In this document: positions 44,829-54,217 of the stretch, in pieces
Layout of the letters: every line of letters begins with the position of its first letter
How positions within the stretch are numbered: position 1 is the stretch's first letter
Origin: Fluviicola sp.
GTDB lineage: Bacteria; Bacteroidota; Bacteroidia; Flavobacteriales_D; Crocinitomicaceae
Reading direction: 5' to 3'
DNA length: 64,000 nucleotides
Assembly (NCBI GenBank): GCA_029866325.1
Contig: JARWZO010000010.1
Location: forward strand, 1 to 64,000
Made by a program: the position numbers and the translations under genes
The notes under the pieces: generated by a model
The model's database searches: none
The model's input: only the letters and a program-made list of their open reading frames with translations
What the model was told of the DNA's origin: nothing

Positions 44829-46850
44829 TCAATACCTGTGCAAGCACGACGGATCCACCACCACCAACGGAAAGCGGTTTCCATCACTTTTCAGTACCAC
44901 AACGGCTTCTGTTTGCGGCGCAATCGGTGTTTTAAAATCGAAGCGGAAGCCTTGTACTTTATAGGGTTCGTTCGGATGATCGCGGCCCTTGCGCAATACG
45001 CGCACCAGTTTGGTTTCTACCAATTGTTGGTTGATGTGCAATTCGACCCGGCAGGTAAACGAAGTATCCATTTTTTGAATTCCGCCCACAAAACCGACCA
45101 ACTGAGCGTGATCGTCTTTAAAGGCCAGTTGTACTTCTTCCCCACTCATGCGATTCACATCCTGTGCTGTTGAAAAAACACCCGCCCACACATTGGCTTT
45201 GCCCAACAAGATCGGATACTCATGCAACGTTCCCTCAGGAACACGTTTGTAAATATGCCACTCGGGATAACCGTAAGCTGTTACGTCGTAGAAAATCGTA
45301 TCTAACGTATAAGGCGGTTTTTGAAATTCACGGATAAATTCATCATTGCGGGTATTCACCACCCAATCGGGTGTATACAGCAAGCTTACCAAATAAAGAC
45401 GCCGATTGTATTGGGTTACTATTTTCGAGTTCAACCCAGACATATCGGCCACATAGCCTTTCACATATCGACCTGTAAGTCCGTGCCATGTCATCAATGT
45501 ATCGCTTTCCGGAACGGTGTAACCCAAATACAAACCGATTGCATTGCGCTCGTATTCTACTGTGCTCAGGTATTCTTCCAACCACACTTTTCCGTCGGCT
45601 ACATCGCGGTAGATAAACGTAAAATGAGCAAATGCCAAGGTTAGCAACAACCCCACACGAATCATAGGCACTTTTATCAATTGCACCAAAAATGCTACGC
45701 AGAGCATAAGTTGCAGCATCAGCAATAAATCGGGTAAGGTATAATACCACATCATCCGCTCACCGGGATTGTAAAAGTAGTAAAGTACCAAGGTTGCCAA
45801 AAACGCAATTCCGGGAATCAGTAAGTTTAACTTACTCCATGTTTTTCGGTAAATAATCACCGTTATCATTGCCAAAGCGGCAATTGCGGTAGTAATCATC
45901 AACGGAAAGTAAAAATCATCCTTGGCATAGCGCACAAAAAACGGAAACCAATAATCGCTGGCGTGGTAATGATGCTCAAGCTTCGCATACGCTGATTGCG
46001 GTAAAGCACTTCCGAACACAAGCGTAGCGAAGACAATCCATGCAATCACCGGTAAAAATGCATATAACAAGAGATTTCGCAAGTGTTTATTGGATGGACG
46101 AATGGGCAGCAACAATCTGTAATTCCCAATCAGCCAAGCACCACCGATCACCAATACAATGGGCACGGCGTCGAGCTTTGAAATCACGGAAAGCGCCAAC
46201 AGAAACCACATAGCCCGTTCTTTCTTCGCATAATAAGCCAATAGTGCCCCAAGTACGATAGCGAGGTGCATCGGTGTTTCCAAACCGGCTTTCATCACGC
46301 CTAGAAAATACTTGCTGCTGATAAGTACCAACACCGTAAAGAGCAAAAAGTCGTTTCCTTTCTCGTTGGTTTTTCTAAAAATGCGGATGAGGCAAAAGAT
46401 GAGGAGAATAAGTCCGATAAATGCCGTTCGTCGTATAGCTTGTTCGGGTAGTTGTGCCCCTGTAGCGCAAATCATGCCATTTACCAAACCTTGAACAGGT
46501 GACGAAATACCCATTACCGGTCCATCTGACGGATTAAACGCATAAAAATGACCGTCATGAAAGTTTTCCAAATACCGCATTACAAAACCCGCATCATCGA
46601 AAAACTCACCGGGGTAGAGTATAAAGACCGTAAGCGCACAACCGGCAGCAATGAAAAGGTCAACAGCGGTATCCAACCATTTTTTACGGTGATAAGCATA
46701 ATGGCCAATCGCCGTCAAAGCGCCTGCAAGGAGCAAAAAACCCAGGGTCATTTCAACACTGATGCTCTGCGAGTCAGTGGCAGAAAAGTAAAGCAACACC
46801 AATGCAATTGCGAGAAGTGATAGTAAAACAATGCGGAGTAGTTTATTCAT
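44829..46850 (-). CDS. GT-C-like polytopic membrane protein
   Basis: The 673-residue protein has about eleven membrane helices in its first ~430 residues and a soluble C-terminal part. The first outer loop holds FFDDAGFVMRYLENFHDGH and FNPSDGPVMGISSPVQG, an acidic DD pair and Gly/Pro-rich turn like those in GT-C arabinosyl/mannosyltransferases. It is not tandem with the three similar proteins at 17.9-23.6 kb. Donor and acceptor are unknown. It converges on the outer-membrane barrel gene with 29 bases between stops. Confidence 0.68.
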   Translation of the reverse strand: MNKLLRIVLLSLLAIALVLLYFSATDSQSISVEMTLGFLLLAGALTAIGHYAYHRKKWLDTAVDLFIAAGCALTVFILYPGEFFDDAGFVMRYLENFHDGHFYAFNPSDGPVMGISSPVQGLVNGMICATGAQLPEQAIRRTAFIGLILLIFCLIRIFRKTNEKGNDFLLFTVLVLISSKYFLGVMKAGLETPMHLAIVLGALLAYYAKKERAMWFLLALSVISKLDAVPIVLVIGGAWLIGNYRLLLPIRPSNKHLRNLLLYAFLPVIAWIVFATLVFGSALPQSAYAKLEHHYHASDYWFPFFVRYAKDDFYFPLMITTAIAALAMITVIIYRKTWSKLNLLIPGIAFLATLVLYYFYNPGERMMWYYTLPDLLLMLQLMLCVAFLVQLIKVPMIRVGLLLTLAFAHFTFIYRDVADGKVWLEEYLSTVEYERNAIGLYLGYTVPESDTLMTWHGLTGRYVKGYVADMSGLNSKIVTQYNRRLYLVSLLYTPDWVVNTRNDEFIREFQKPPYTLDTIFYDVTAYGYPEWHIYKRVPEGTLHEYPILLGKANVWAGVFSTAQDVNRMSGEEVQLAFKDDHAQLVGFVGGIQKMDTSFTCRVELHINQQLVETKLVRVLRKGRDHPNEPYKVQGFRFDFKTPIAPQTEAVVVLKSDGNRFPLVVVDPSCLHRY

Positions 46851-46934
46851 AATATAGCCCCTGAAGTGATAAAACTAAAAAAATTAGCACACATCATCTT
46901 AGCAATCGTATTAAACAATGCTGCATGAGGTAAA

Positions 46935-47205
46935 AACCTGAGTTCGATTTTAAATTTAGATTCAGAATTCAGCTTTAAGAGTGACAAACAAGGCGATTTT
47001 GTGAGTGATAGCGGGCTATCATGAATAAAATTAACGCAGGATGTCTCTCTTAAAATGAATAGCCAATTTTAACCTTACACCTCTAAATGCTCATCTTTGT
47101 CGCAAAAACTCCTTGAAATCCGCCGTGGTGGATTACTTCGTCGCTTTCGCTAAAATCTGAGCACTTATAGGCGTTCTGAACAAAATTTAAAATCGAACTC
47201 AGGTT
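46935..47205. mobile_element. MITE-like element with 23-bp perfect terminal inverted repeats
   Basis: AACCTGAGTTCGATTTTAAA (first 20 of 23 bases, 46935-46957) is repeated as an exact reverse complement at 47183-47205, enclosing 225 bases without an ORF. Internal hairpins such as GATAGCGGGCTATC add structure. The flanks share an A-rich tetramer that could be a target duplication. It lies in the 617-base gap before the lysyl oxidase gene; the remaining 47206-47467 shows no gene. Confidence 0.6.
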
Positions 47206-47467
47206 AAAAGTAAAATAGGATCAATTGAATGGATTAGCAGACAAAACGTTTATATTTTCACAATCTTATTCAACCTTAATAAAGCATTAATAATTACATA
47301 ATTGGGCAGTAACTAAGTACCAATCGTTACGCCTATTAGAAGAATTAAGTGCGTTATTTCACAGTGGTGTAGCCCCCTCAAAAAAGCTTTTCCTACACAA
47401 ACCTTAGTATTATCAGGTGAATCATCAAATTATTTTAGTAGATTAGTCCTTAGAAAAATGCTCTACT

Positions 47468-49567
47468 ATGAAGAAACTCCTACTATTTTGTACTGTTCTT
47501 TTTGCCGGAAACGCAGCAATGGCACAGTGTACAACAACAAATGCCACTTCGTGTGCCTGTGAAGACGGCTCATCGAATTGTCTGCTACTACCGGATATTA
47601 CCGCTTCCTGGTTAGGAATTAGTAACAACGGCTACATCGAATACCCGCAAACAGGTGCCGGAACCAACTACAACGGTCAGGGACCGGATGATGGTCGTTT
47701 GCGCGTTTCAGGTTCTACACCCAATATCGGACACGGTTCTTTTACCGTAAGAGGTGAAGATGCTAACGGTACACGTACCTTCCTGTGTGGGAATGATACT
47801 GTATTTAATCAACCGCCAAACGGGCAATTCACATGTCCGAACGGCTACCCGAACCCAAAACAACTGATCATTCAGCGCATCTACCAAAAAAACGGTAATG
47901 CAATGAGTTACGTGGATCAGTATGTAGGAAGTATGACGTATCACGCCGCTCATGGTCACAATCACGTGGATGACTGGGCAGTGATGACGTTGCGTGTGCC
48001 AACTGCTGACCCGAATCCGCTCAACTGGCCTATCGTAGGTACTGGTGCTAAAATCGGTTTCTGTTTGATGGATTACGGTCAGTGCGGTTCAAACGGAACT
48101 ACCTACGACGGTCACTGTCGCGATGAAAATACTGTTTACAATCAAGGTGCCGTATTGCACAACAGTGATTTCCCTAACTGGAATCTTGGTGGTGGAAACT
48201 ACAACTGTTCGGTGATCGAACAAGGAATCTCTTCCGGTTGGACAGACGTTTACGGAAAACACCTGGATGGTATGTGGATCAATATTCCACCGAATACCTG
48301 CAACGGTAACTACTACATCGTATTGGAAATCGACAAACGCGGTAACTTCATTGAAGAGCGCGACGATAACAACTACACAGCCGTTCCGGTAACATTGACG
48401 CAACAATTGCCGTCAAATACACCGGCGGTGCCTACCATTACTTCTGATAATTCACACAATTTGTGCGAAGCAGAAAACATTACGCTTACTGCATCTGGCG
48501 GTCTTTCTTACTTGTGGTCAAACGGTGCTACAACACAATCTATCACTGTTAACACACCTGGAAGCTACACGTGTGAAGTAACAAGCTATTGTGGGGTAAA
48601 TACATCTGAACCGTTTGTGATCAATCAGGTTATAACAGCTCCTCCTGCATTGGAAGGTGATACGGTTTGTATCAGCGGTGCGATGACATTAACAGGAACA
48701 GGAACCGGAGAAATTACATGGTATGATGATCAAGGAATTTTGGTTGGTACAGGTAACACTTACACCACTCCGGTTTTGACAAACACTACTACGTACTTTG
48801 CAATGAATACAGATTCTTACATCGACAGTTTAACTTCTGAACCGCATACAAACGGTATCGGTGGCGGTGGTTATGTTGCCAGTGAGCAGTATGAATTATT
48901 CGATGCTTACGAAGACTTTACATTAAACTCTGTATTGGTTTATTCTCAAGGTGCAGGAAGCATTACAATTGAATTGGAAGATCACGGTGGTGTTGTTACA
49001 GAATCATTAACAACAACTGTTCCTGCAGGAATGAGCCGCGTTCAATTGGGCTTTAATGTAGCAGCAGATACAAATTATAGATTGATCGGAACAAACATCC
49101 AAACAGGTGGTTTGTATCGTAACAACAATAGTGCTGCTTACCCTTATGGAATCGATCAATTGTTAAAAATCAAAGGCGCTTCGGCTGGTGCTTCTTACTA
49201 CTACTATTTCTACGATTGGGAAATTCTTACAACTAACAGTACATGCGGAAGTACAATGGTTGCTGTTGAGGCTGTTGTTGAAACGTGTGCAGGTTTGGGT
49301 GAAAACATCGAATTTAAACGTTCGATCAAGTTGATGCCGAATCCTAACAACGGTCAGTTTGCCGTAGAATTTGAAACCAAAAACGACGGTAAAGTATCAT
49401 TCGAATTGTTGAGTCCGCTTGGAACAAAAGTATACTCAAAAGAATTTGAACACGTTGCAGGTAACAATTCTTGGAACTTCGATCAGCAGCATTTGGCAAA
49501 AGGTCTTTATTTATTCAATATTCATTTTGAAGGAAAAGATTACACGCAACGAATTGTGATCGAATAA
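47468..49567 (+). CDS. T9SS-exported lysyl oxidase homologue
   Basis: The 699-residue protein has a signal peptide (MKKLLLFCTVLFAGNAAMAQ), a lysyl oxidase domain, an Ig-like region and a T9SS C-terminal domain (LMPNPNNGQFAVEFE ... YTQRIVIE). In the oxidase domain HAAHGHNH at 159-166 has the H-x2-H-x-H-x-H spacing of the copper site, GAKIGFCLMD supplies Lys195 and TDVYGKHLDGMWI supplies Tyr262, matching the Lys and Tyr that form the lysine tyrosylquinone cofactor. It would oxidise Lys side-chain amines to aldehydes outside the cell. The propeller gene begins five bases downstream. Confidence 0.85.
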   Translation: MKKLLLFCTVLFAGNAAMAQCTTTNATSCACEDGSSNCLLLPDITASWLGISNNGYIEYPQTGAGTNYNGQGPDDGRLRVSGSTPNIGHGSFTVRGEDANGTRTFLCGNDTVFNQPPNGQFTCPNGYPNPKQLIIQRIYQKNGNAMSYVDQYVGSMTYHAAHGHNHVDDWAVMTLRVPTADPNPLNWPIVGTGAKIGFCLMDYGQCGSNGTTYDGHCRDENTVYNQGAVLHNSDFPNWNLGGGNYNCSVIEQGISSGWTDVYGKHLDGMWINIPPNTCNGNYYIVLEIDKRGNFIEERDDNNYTAVPVTLTQQLPSNTPAVPTITSDNSHNLCEAENITLTASGGLSYLWSNGATTQSITVNTPGSYTCEVTSYCGVNTSEPFVINQVITAPPALEGDTVCISGAMTLTGTGTGEITWYDDQGILVGTGNTYTTPVLTNTTTYFAMNTDSYIDSLTSEPHTNGIGGGGYVASEQYELFDAYEDFTLNSVLVYSQGAGSITIELEDHGGVVTESLTTTVPAGMSRVQLGFNVAADTNYRLIGTNIQTGGLYRNNNSAAYPYGIDQLLKIKGASAGASYYYYFYDWEILTTNSTCGSTMVAVEAVVETCAGLGENIEFKRSIKLMPNPNNGQFAVEFETKNDGKVSFELLSPLGTKVYSKEFEHVAGNNSWNFDQQHLAKGLYLFNIHFEGKDYTQRIVIE

Positions 49568-49571
49568 CAAC

Positions 49572-50825
49572 ATGAGCAAAACGGCGGTTTACCTGCTGAT
49601 TATTTTCAGTACTTTCAGCGGGTTAGGTGTTTACGGTCAGATCATCGTTCCTACAATGGAAACGTTTAATATGGCAAATTCACCAATGCCCGACAATACC
49701 GTTCGTTGCTTGTTGGTAGATAATTTAGGTGATTTATGGATAGGAACCGACAATGGGTTAGCGCATTTGAGCAATAACACATGGGAGGTTTTCAACGAAG
49801 CAAATTCAGGGCTCGACGATAACTACGTTCGGGCCCTTGCTGTTGATGCAAACAATGCTATTTGGATAGGAACCACTATGGGTGGGGTGCAAAAATTCGA
49901 TGGAACCGCGTGGACCGATTTCAACACCGATAATTCCGATATTCCCGACAATTTTATCCGCACCATTTCCATTGACAACTTCGGGAATAAATGGATAGGA
50001 ACCGTAGAAGGATTGGTGTATTTCGACGACACAAGCTGGACTACCTGGACAATGGCCAATTCCGCCATTTTAACCAATAACATCTCCTCCATTGCCATCG
50101 GGGAGCAAAACGAAAAGTACATCGGCACCATCAATGGTGGGTTGATCTACATGGACGCTGACACTGTTATTACCGGAATTTACTACATACTCAATTCGGG
50201 AGTACCCGACAATTCGGCTCTGACTGTAAAAATGGATCAAGTTGGAAAACCATGGTTTGCCGGTTCGGCAGGTGGTTTATGGACAGATCAAGGTAATCAG
50301 ACATGGATGGCGTTTAATTGGACCAATTCGCCCATGCCGACCAATAGTTTAACCACGATGACCAACGATGCGCAAGATAACTTTTACCTCGGAACTCAAA
50401 TTCACGGTCTGGTGATCAAGCGTACCAATCAAACCTGGGGCTTTTACAACACAGACAATTCAGACATTGCCGAAGATCACATTTTATCCATCGCCAAAGA
50501 CAACAACGACGATGTGTGGATCGGTACTTTCTCGAAAGGATTGGTGAAACTCAGAGAAGATTATCTTTCTACTGACGAACTAAGTCCGGGACAAGCGTTG
50601 AAAGCTTACCCCAATCCGGTGAAAAGCAACGAAACGGTTTATTTCAATGGCGGAATCCGCAATCCGCAAATCACCATTACTTCAACCGACTCAAAAACGG
50701 TTTACAAAGAACGTTTTTCTACCACTATCAATTCATTTGCCCTTCCCGAACTCAATAGCGGAACTTACCTGCTGACCGTTGAAACCGAAAACCGGTTGGA
50801 GGTGATTCGGATTGTGGTAGTATAA
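49572..50825 (+). CDS. Propeller-repeat T9SS protein
   Basis: The 417-residue protein has a signal peptide, about seven blades of the two-component-regulator-propeller kind (DNLGDLWIGTDNGLA, DANNAIWIGTTMGGV, DNFGNKWIGTVEGL, DNNDDVWIGTFSKGL) and a T9SS C-terminal domain (LKAYPNPVKSNETVYF ... EVIRIVVV). No kinase or DNA-binding part is present, so it is not a regulator. It is encoded five bases after the lysyl oxidase gene, and the two are likely exported and act together at the cell surface. Confidence 0.82.
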   Translation: MSKTAVYLLIIFSTFSGLGVYGQIIVPTMETFNMANSPMPDNTVRCLLVDNLGDLWIGTDNGLAHLSNNTWEVFNEANSGLDDNYVRALAVDANNAIWIGTTMGGVQKFDGTAWTDFNTDNSDIPDNFIRTISIDNFGNKWIGTVEGLVYFDDTSWTTWTMANSAILTNNISSIAIGEQNEKYIGTINGGLIYMDADTVITGIYYILNSGVPDNSALTVKMDQVGKPWFAGSAGGLWTDQGNQTWMAFNWTNSPMPTNSLTTMTNDAQDNFYLGTQIHGLVIKRTNQTWGFYNTDNSDIAEDHILSIAKDNNDDVWIGTFSKGLVKLREDYLSTDELSPGQALKAYPNPVKSNETVYFNGGIRNPQITITSTDSKTVYKERFSTTINSFALPELNSGTYLLTVETENRLEVIRIVVV

Positions 50826-50834
50826 AACATCATT

Positions 50835-51407
50835 ATGAAAGTGTATTTCACGGATCAGCAGCCACGATTGAAACAACAATTGGAGGAGTTAAAATCGGTG
50901 AACGTCATGTCCTATGATCCTTCCCTACTCAAAGAAAAAGTCACCGAAATTAAGTTAAACACAGCACTTTCGCTCAACGAATTGAATCTTGATTTTTTCT
51001 TCAATTATCACATTTTTCCCTTTAACATTCTTCGTTTCAAAACGGAGTGGAAAGTCGAAAACAGAGAGATGGAAACCGGGGATACGATTGTGCAACAAGC
51101 TTACATGCCACCAACTCGTTTCGGATCGTTAAAACTGATTTTCGGTGTACGTATAAACGCCATTATCGACGAACCGACCAGAAAAGGATTTAGCTATGAA
51201 ACCCTTGAAGGTCATGTTGAAAAAGGAATCTCAACTTTTACCATCAAAGAAACCGCAGAAGGCATCTTCTTCAAAATTCACACGTATTCCGTTCCCGGAA
51301 ACTTCTTAAGTCGATTAACCGCGTTTTTCGCGATTCCTTATCAGCGCTATTGCACGAAAAGGGCATTGGAGAATGTAAAACGGCAGGTGGAGAATATAGT
51401 CCCGTAG
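50835..51407 (+). CDS. DUF1990 family protein
   Basis: The 190-residue protein matches DUF1990: an N-terminal FFNYHIFPFN region, TGDTIVQQAYMP, and the family mark RKGFSYETLEGHVEKGISTF near residues 115-134. The function of the family is not known. Its last codons (VP then TAG) lie inside the left arm of the palindrome cluster at 51397, so the repeat supplied the stop codon. Confidence 0.75.
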   Translation: MKVYFTDQQPRLKQQLEELKSVNVMSYDPSLLKEKVTEIKLNTALSLNELNLDFFFNYHIFPFNILRFKTEWKVENREMETGDTIVQQAYMPPTRFGSLKLIFGVRINAIIDEPTRKGFSYETLEGHVEKGISTFTIKETAEGIFFKIHTYSVPGNFLSRLTAFFAIPYQRYCTKRALENVKRQVENIVP

Positions 51408-51559
51408 GGACGTAATCTGGTAACAAAAATCACATCCAACACTATCACCCCTACGGGGTGATACATATCATCTTTGTGCAACTTGGTCGCGACCCTACGG
51501 GGCGCAAGGCTAAGATAAGATTATAGTAGCTGTTACCAGATTACGTCCCTACGGGACTA
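51397..51559. repeat. REP-like palindrome cluster with 28-bp perfect outer arms
   Basis: Outer arms 51397-51424 and 51532-51559 are perfect inverted 28-mers starting TAGTCCCGTAGGGACG. Between them lie two CCCTACGGGG hairpins: ATCACCCCTACGGGGTGAT at 51444-51462 and GCGACCCTACGGGGCGC at 51489-51505. Thus four copies of a CCC-TAC/GTA-GGG unit are arranged in a symmetric block. This form is typical of REP elements that can be moved by TnpA_REP/IS200-like transposases; no such gene is in the window. Confidence 0.75.
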
Positions 51560-51575
51560 ACAAACTTTCCTATAC

Positions 51576-51602
51576 AAAAAAAGGAACCAACCCCGATTCC
51601 TT
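51576..51602 (-). terminator. Terminator of the 61-residue gene
   Basis: AAGGAA (51581-51586) and TTCCTT (51597-51602) form the stem, with a run of As on the plus-strand left side (Ts on the minus strand). It lies between the REP cluster and the small minus-strand gene. Confidence 0.6.
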
Positions 51603-51626
51603 CTTTTACCGTATTCAAATGAAAAA

Positions 51627-51812
51627 TTAACTTCCGCACGACAAACATTCTTCGTCTTCGTCCAGTTCCGGATGGTCCACGATTTCAGGGTTGAGTTGTT
51701 TTTTCAACTCATAAATTTGCTGCTGCGTTTCGAGGTCTTCGAACAAGTTTCCAGTGAGTGTGGCTTTTAAACGCGCGATTTCTTCTTGAATGTGTGTTGC
51801 TTCCAATGTCAT
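51627..51812 (-). CDS. Small protein with C-terminal CxxC
   Basis: The 61-residue protein is a helical coiled-coil-like start (EEIARLKATLTGNLFEDLE) ending in an acidic DEDEECLSCGS tail with one C-x2-C pair. It is too short to place. It has its own terminator and a 204-base divergent spacing to the next gene, which supports it being real. Metal binding is possible from the CxxC but unproven. Confidence 0.55.
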   Translation of the reverse strand: MTLEATHIQEEIARLKATLTGNLFEDLETQQQIYELKKQLNPEIVDHPELDEDEECLSCGS

Positions 51813-52016
51813 GTCTGTGAATTTTGGTGAAAGTTACGGAGCATTCTTCGTTGTTGAAAGTCGTTTTTTTGAAAGAAACGAACAACTGATCGTTTATTAC
51901 CCGCATTTGCGTTACGGCCGATTCCATGGCAAATAGCTACCTTCACCTCCAAACAACTTTCTGTAACCAACTTTTCGCGAGCGGTTATACAAACGTACTC
52001 GCATAATATTTCTCCT

Positions 52017-54200
52017 ATGAAAACAATCTTCCTCCTCACACTGCTATTGTGCTTCAGCTCACCGCTTTTGGCACAATCAACATATACACTTCGCATCATC
52101 AATACAGATGGACAGCCGGTGAAAAACACCGCGGTAAGTGCCGTGAATGAAAGCATCGTGCTGAAAGGAACCACCGACAATACAGGGACGGTTGTATTTA
52201 CATTGACCGAACCGGGAACTTACTCGTTTAGCTACCTTGAAATGAAAGATGTAGCCACATACGAAGTAAGAGAAGGAATTCGAGGAACGTACAAAAAAAC
52301 CACAACCTATGACCCAAAAGGTGTTTTTGCCACTAAACCAAAGCTTGATCGAACGGGAATTGCGTTTAAAAGCGTTCCTGCAATTCAGATGCGCAGTCAG
52401 GCCAATGTGACAAAAGTGACCATTTTGGTGAAAGAAAAAAGCGGTACACGCGTGCCAAGTCTTCCGTTGGAACTGGTGTCGTGTGAGCAAAAAACCAAGT
52501 ACCAAGGCAAAACCAATGCTTCGGGTGAAGGTGTTTTTTACATTCCGATGAACAGCGAATACGAGGTCGACATTGAAGGAATTGAAGCTTTTCACAAGTT
52601 CAAAACGCCCAATTTCGCGAATGCTGAAGCCACAGAAGTGGTTTATTACGAAAAAACCAAGGTGGGTGAATCAACCAAAGGCGATACGATTATTCAACGG
52701 GCTATTACCCAAACCAACGGGTCGTCCACACACTTGCTTTTTACGCTGAACCTAAAAAATTACAACAGCGATCCACTTCCGGATGAACCGGTTTACGTGA
52801 AATCTCAAAACAGCAACCGCGTTTACGAAGGCAAAACCGATGCCGAAGGAAAGTGTACTTTTCTGCTCCAGAAAGGAGGAAATTATTTGGTGAACCTGAA
52901 ATATGAAAGTGAAATCCACCTTGTTGACGCCACCCGCACCGAAGGATTTTCATCGGCGAGTGCTACACGCAGATACCGCGGCTCAACTGCCATTGAAACC
53001 ATGATGGCCGAGCGTAGTATGAACGAAAAAGGATTTGTGGTGAACCATCAGCAAACTCCGGTAAATGTGGCGCAAAAGCCAAGTAACTACCTCACCAAAA
53101 CGGCAGAAGGATTCAACATCGACTTCGGAAATACAGGGGAAATAGGCACGCCGACTATTGCAGATAACAAGCTATTCACACAAGACGGATTCCATTCACC
53201 GAATTTCTATGCCCTGCAAGCCGGAACGGGCAACTATTTGTGGGGAGTAGAACTGGGCGAATCGGGGATTTCTCCGGCGGTTTACCACCAAGGTGTTTTG
53301 CTCATCAATACTTACTCCTGCACGTTGTATGCGCTCGATGCCGCAACCGGAAAATTGCTCTGGAGCAAATGGCTGGCGGGAACCATCTATTCCACACCTT
53401 CTGCCGATGGTAACAGCGTGTATGTTGTTTACAACAACGGTGGTCGTAATCCGAAAGGAACGGAAGATTACGTACTGGCAAGTTTCGACCTGAAAACCGG
53501 AAAAGTAAATTGGATGAACTGGGTGGACACGGAAGTGATTGCTTGTCCGGTAGTGGATGGAAAAGAAGTACATGTGGCTTCGCAAAGCGGTAATTATTAT
53601 GTATTCGACAAAGAAACCGGCAAACAGGTGCTTACTTCAACTACAGTGAAAGCGGTTTCATCGCCAACGCTCACTGCTGATAAAATTTACCTTACAGCCA
53701 CCGTAAATGGCAAAGAGCAATTGATGGTACTCAACCGCAGCGATTTGAAGGTTAGCAAAAAATACCCAACGATCATCAGTGCTCCGGCTATTAACGGAAG
53801 CTGCTACGATCACATGAACTTCAACGGATCGCACCCGATTGTCTACAAAAACAAAGTGGTTTTGTTGCTCGATAGTGCCAACCTCATCGCGTTTGATGCC
53901 ACAACGGAAAAAATGCTCTGGAAACAACCAGTGAGCGCGCACCCGAATCAATTGCCCGTAGTAGCCAATGATAAAGTAGTAGTGGCAACACTTTCGGGTG
54001 AAGTATTGAGTTATGACATTAACAACGGAAATGTGACTACGCTTCGCAAAAATGCCGGTGAAATTGATGGACAACCTGTTTCGAACAACGGCTTTTTGTT
54101 CGTGGCTTCGGCAGGTGTGCTTTCGGTGTTTAAATCACTGGTACAATTTCCGTGGAGTCAATGGAATAAAGATGCGCGGCATAATTTGGTGGTGGAGTAG
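52017..54200 (+). CDS. Secreted protein with Ig-like modules and a PQQ-type beta-propeller
   Basis: The 727-residue protein has a signal peptide (MKTIFLLTLLLCFSSPLLAQ), three ~110-residue beta modules of the carboxypeptidase-regulatory kind (VKNTAVSAVNESIVLKG, VPSLPLELVSCEQKTK, LPDEPVYVKSQNSNRVYEGK), and a C-terminal PQQ/BamB-like propeller (FYALQAGTGNYLWGVE, LYALDAATGKLLWSKW, YYVFDKETGKQVL, LIAFDATTEKMLWKQP). It lacks a clear T9SS domain; its C terminus is PWSQWNKDARHNLVVE. It is probably periplasmic or outer-membrane associated; a dehydrogenase activity is not supported because no PQQ ligands can be seen. Confidence 0.78.
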   Translation: MKTIFLLTLLLCFSSPLLAQSTYTLRIINTDGQPVKNTAVSAVNESIVLKGTTDNTGTVVFTLTEPGTYSFSYLEMKDVATYEVREGIRGTYKKTTTYDPKGVFATKPKLDRTGIAFKSVPAIQMRSQANVTKVTILVKEKSGTRVPSLPLELVSCEQKTKYQGKTNASGEGVFYIPMNSEYEVDIEGIEAFHKFKTPNFANAEATEVVYYEKTKVGESTKGDTIIQRAITQTNGSSTHLLFTLNLKNYNSDPLPDEPVYVKSQNSNRVYEGKTDAEGKCTFLLQKGGNYLVNLKYESEIHLVDATRTEGFSSASATRRYRGSTAIETMMAERSMNEKGFVVNHQQTPVNVAQKPSNYLTKTAEGFNIDFGNTGEIGTPTIADNKLFTQDGFHSPNFYALQAGTGNYLWGVELGESGISPAVYHQGVLLINTYSCTLYALDAATGKLLWSKWLAGTIYSTPSADGNSVYVVYNNGGRNPKGTEDYVLASFDLKTGKVNWMNWVDTEVIACPVVDGKEVHVASQSGNYYVFDKETGKQVLTSTTVKAVSSPTLTADKIYLTATVNGKEQLMVLNRSDLKVSKKYPTIISAPAINGSCYDHMNFNGSHPIVYKNKVVLLLDSANLIAFDATTEKMLWKQPVSAHPNQLPVVANDKVVVATLSGEVLSYDINNGNVTTLRKNAGEIDGQPVSNNGFLFVASAGVLSVFKSLVQFPWSQWNKDARHNLVVE

Positions 54201-54217
54201 GATTAATGAAACGCTCT

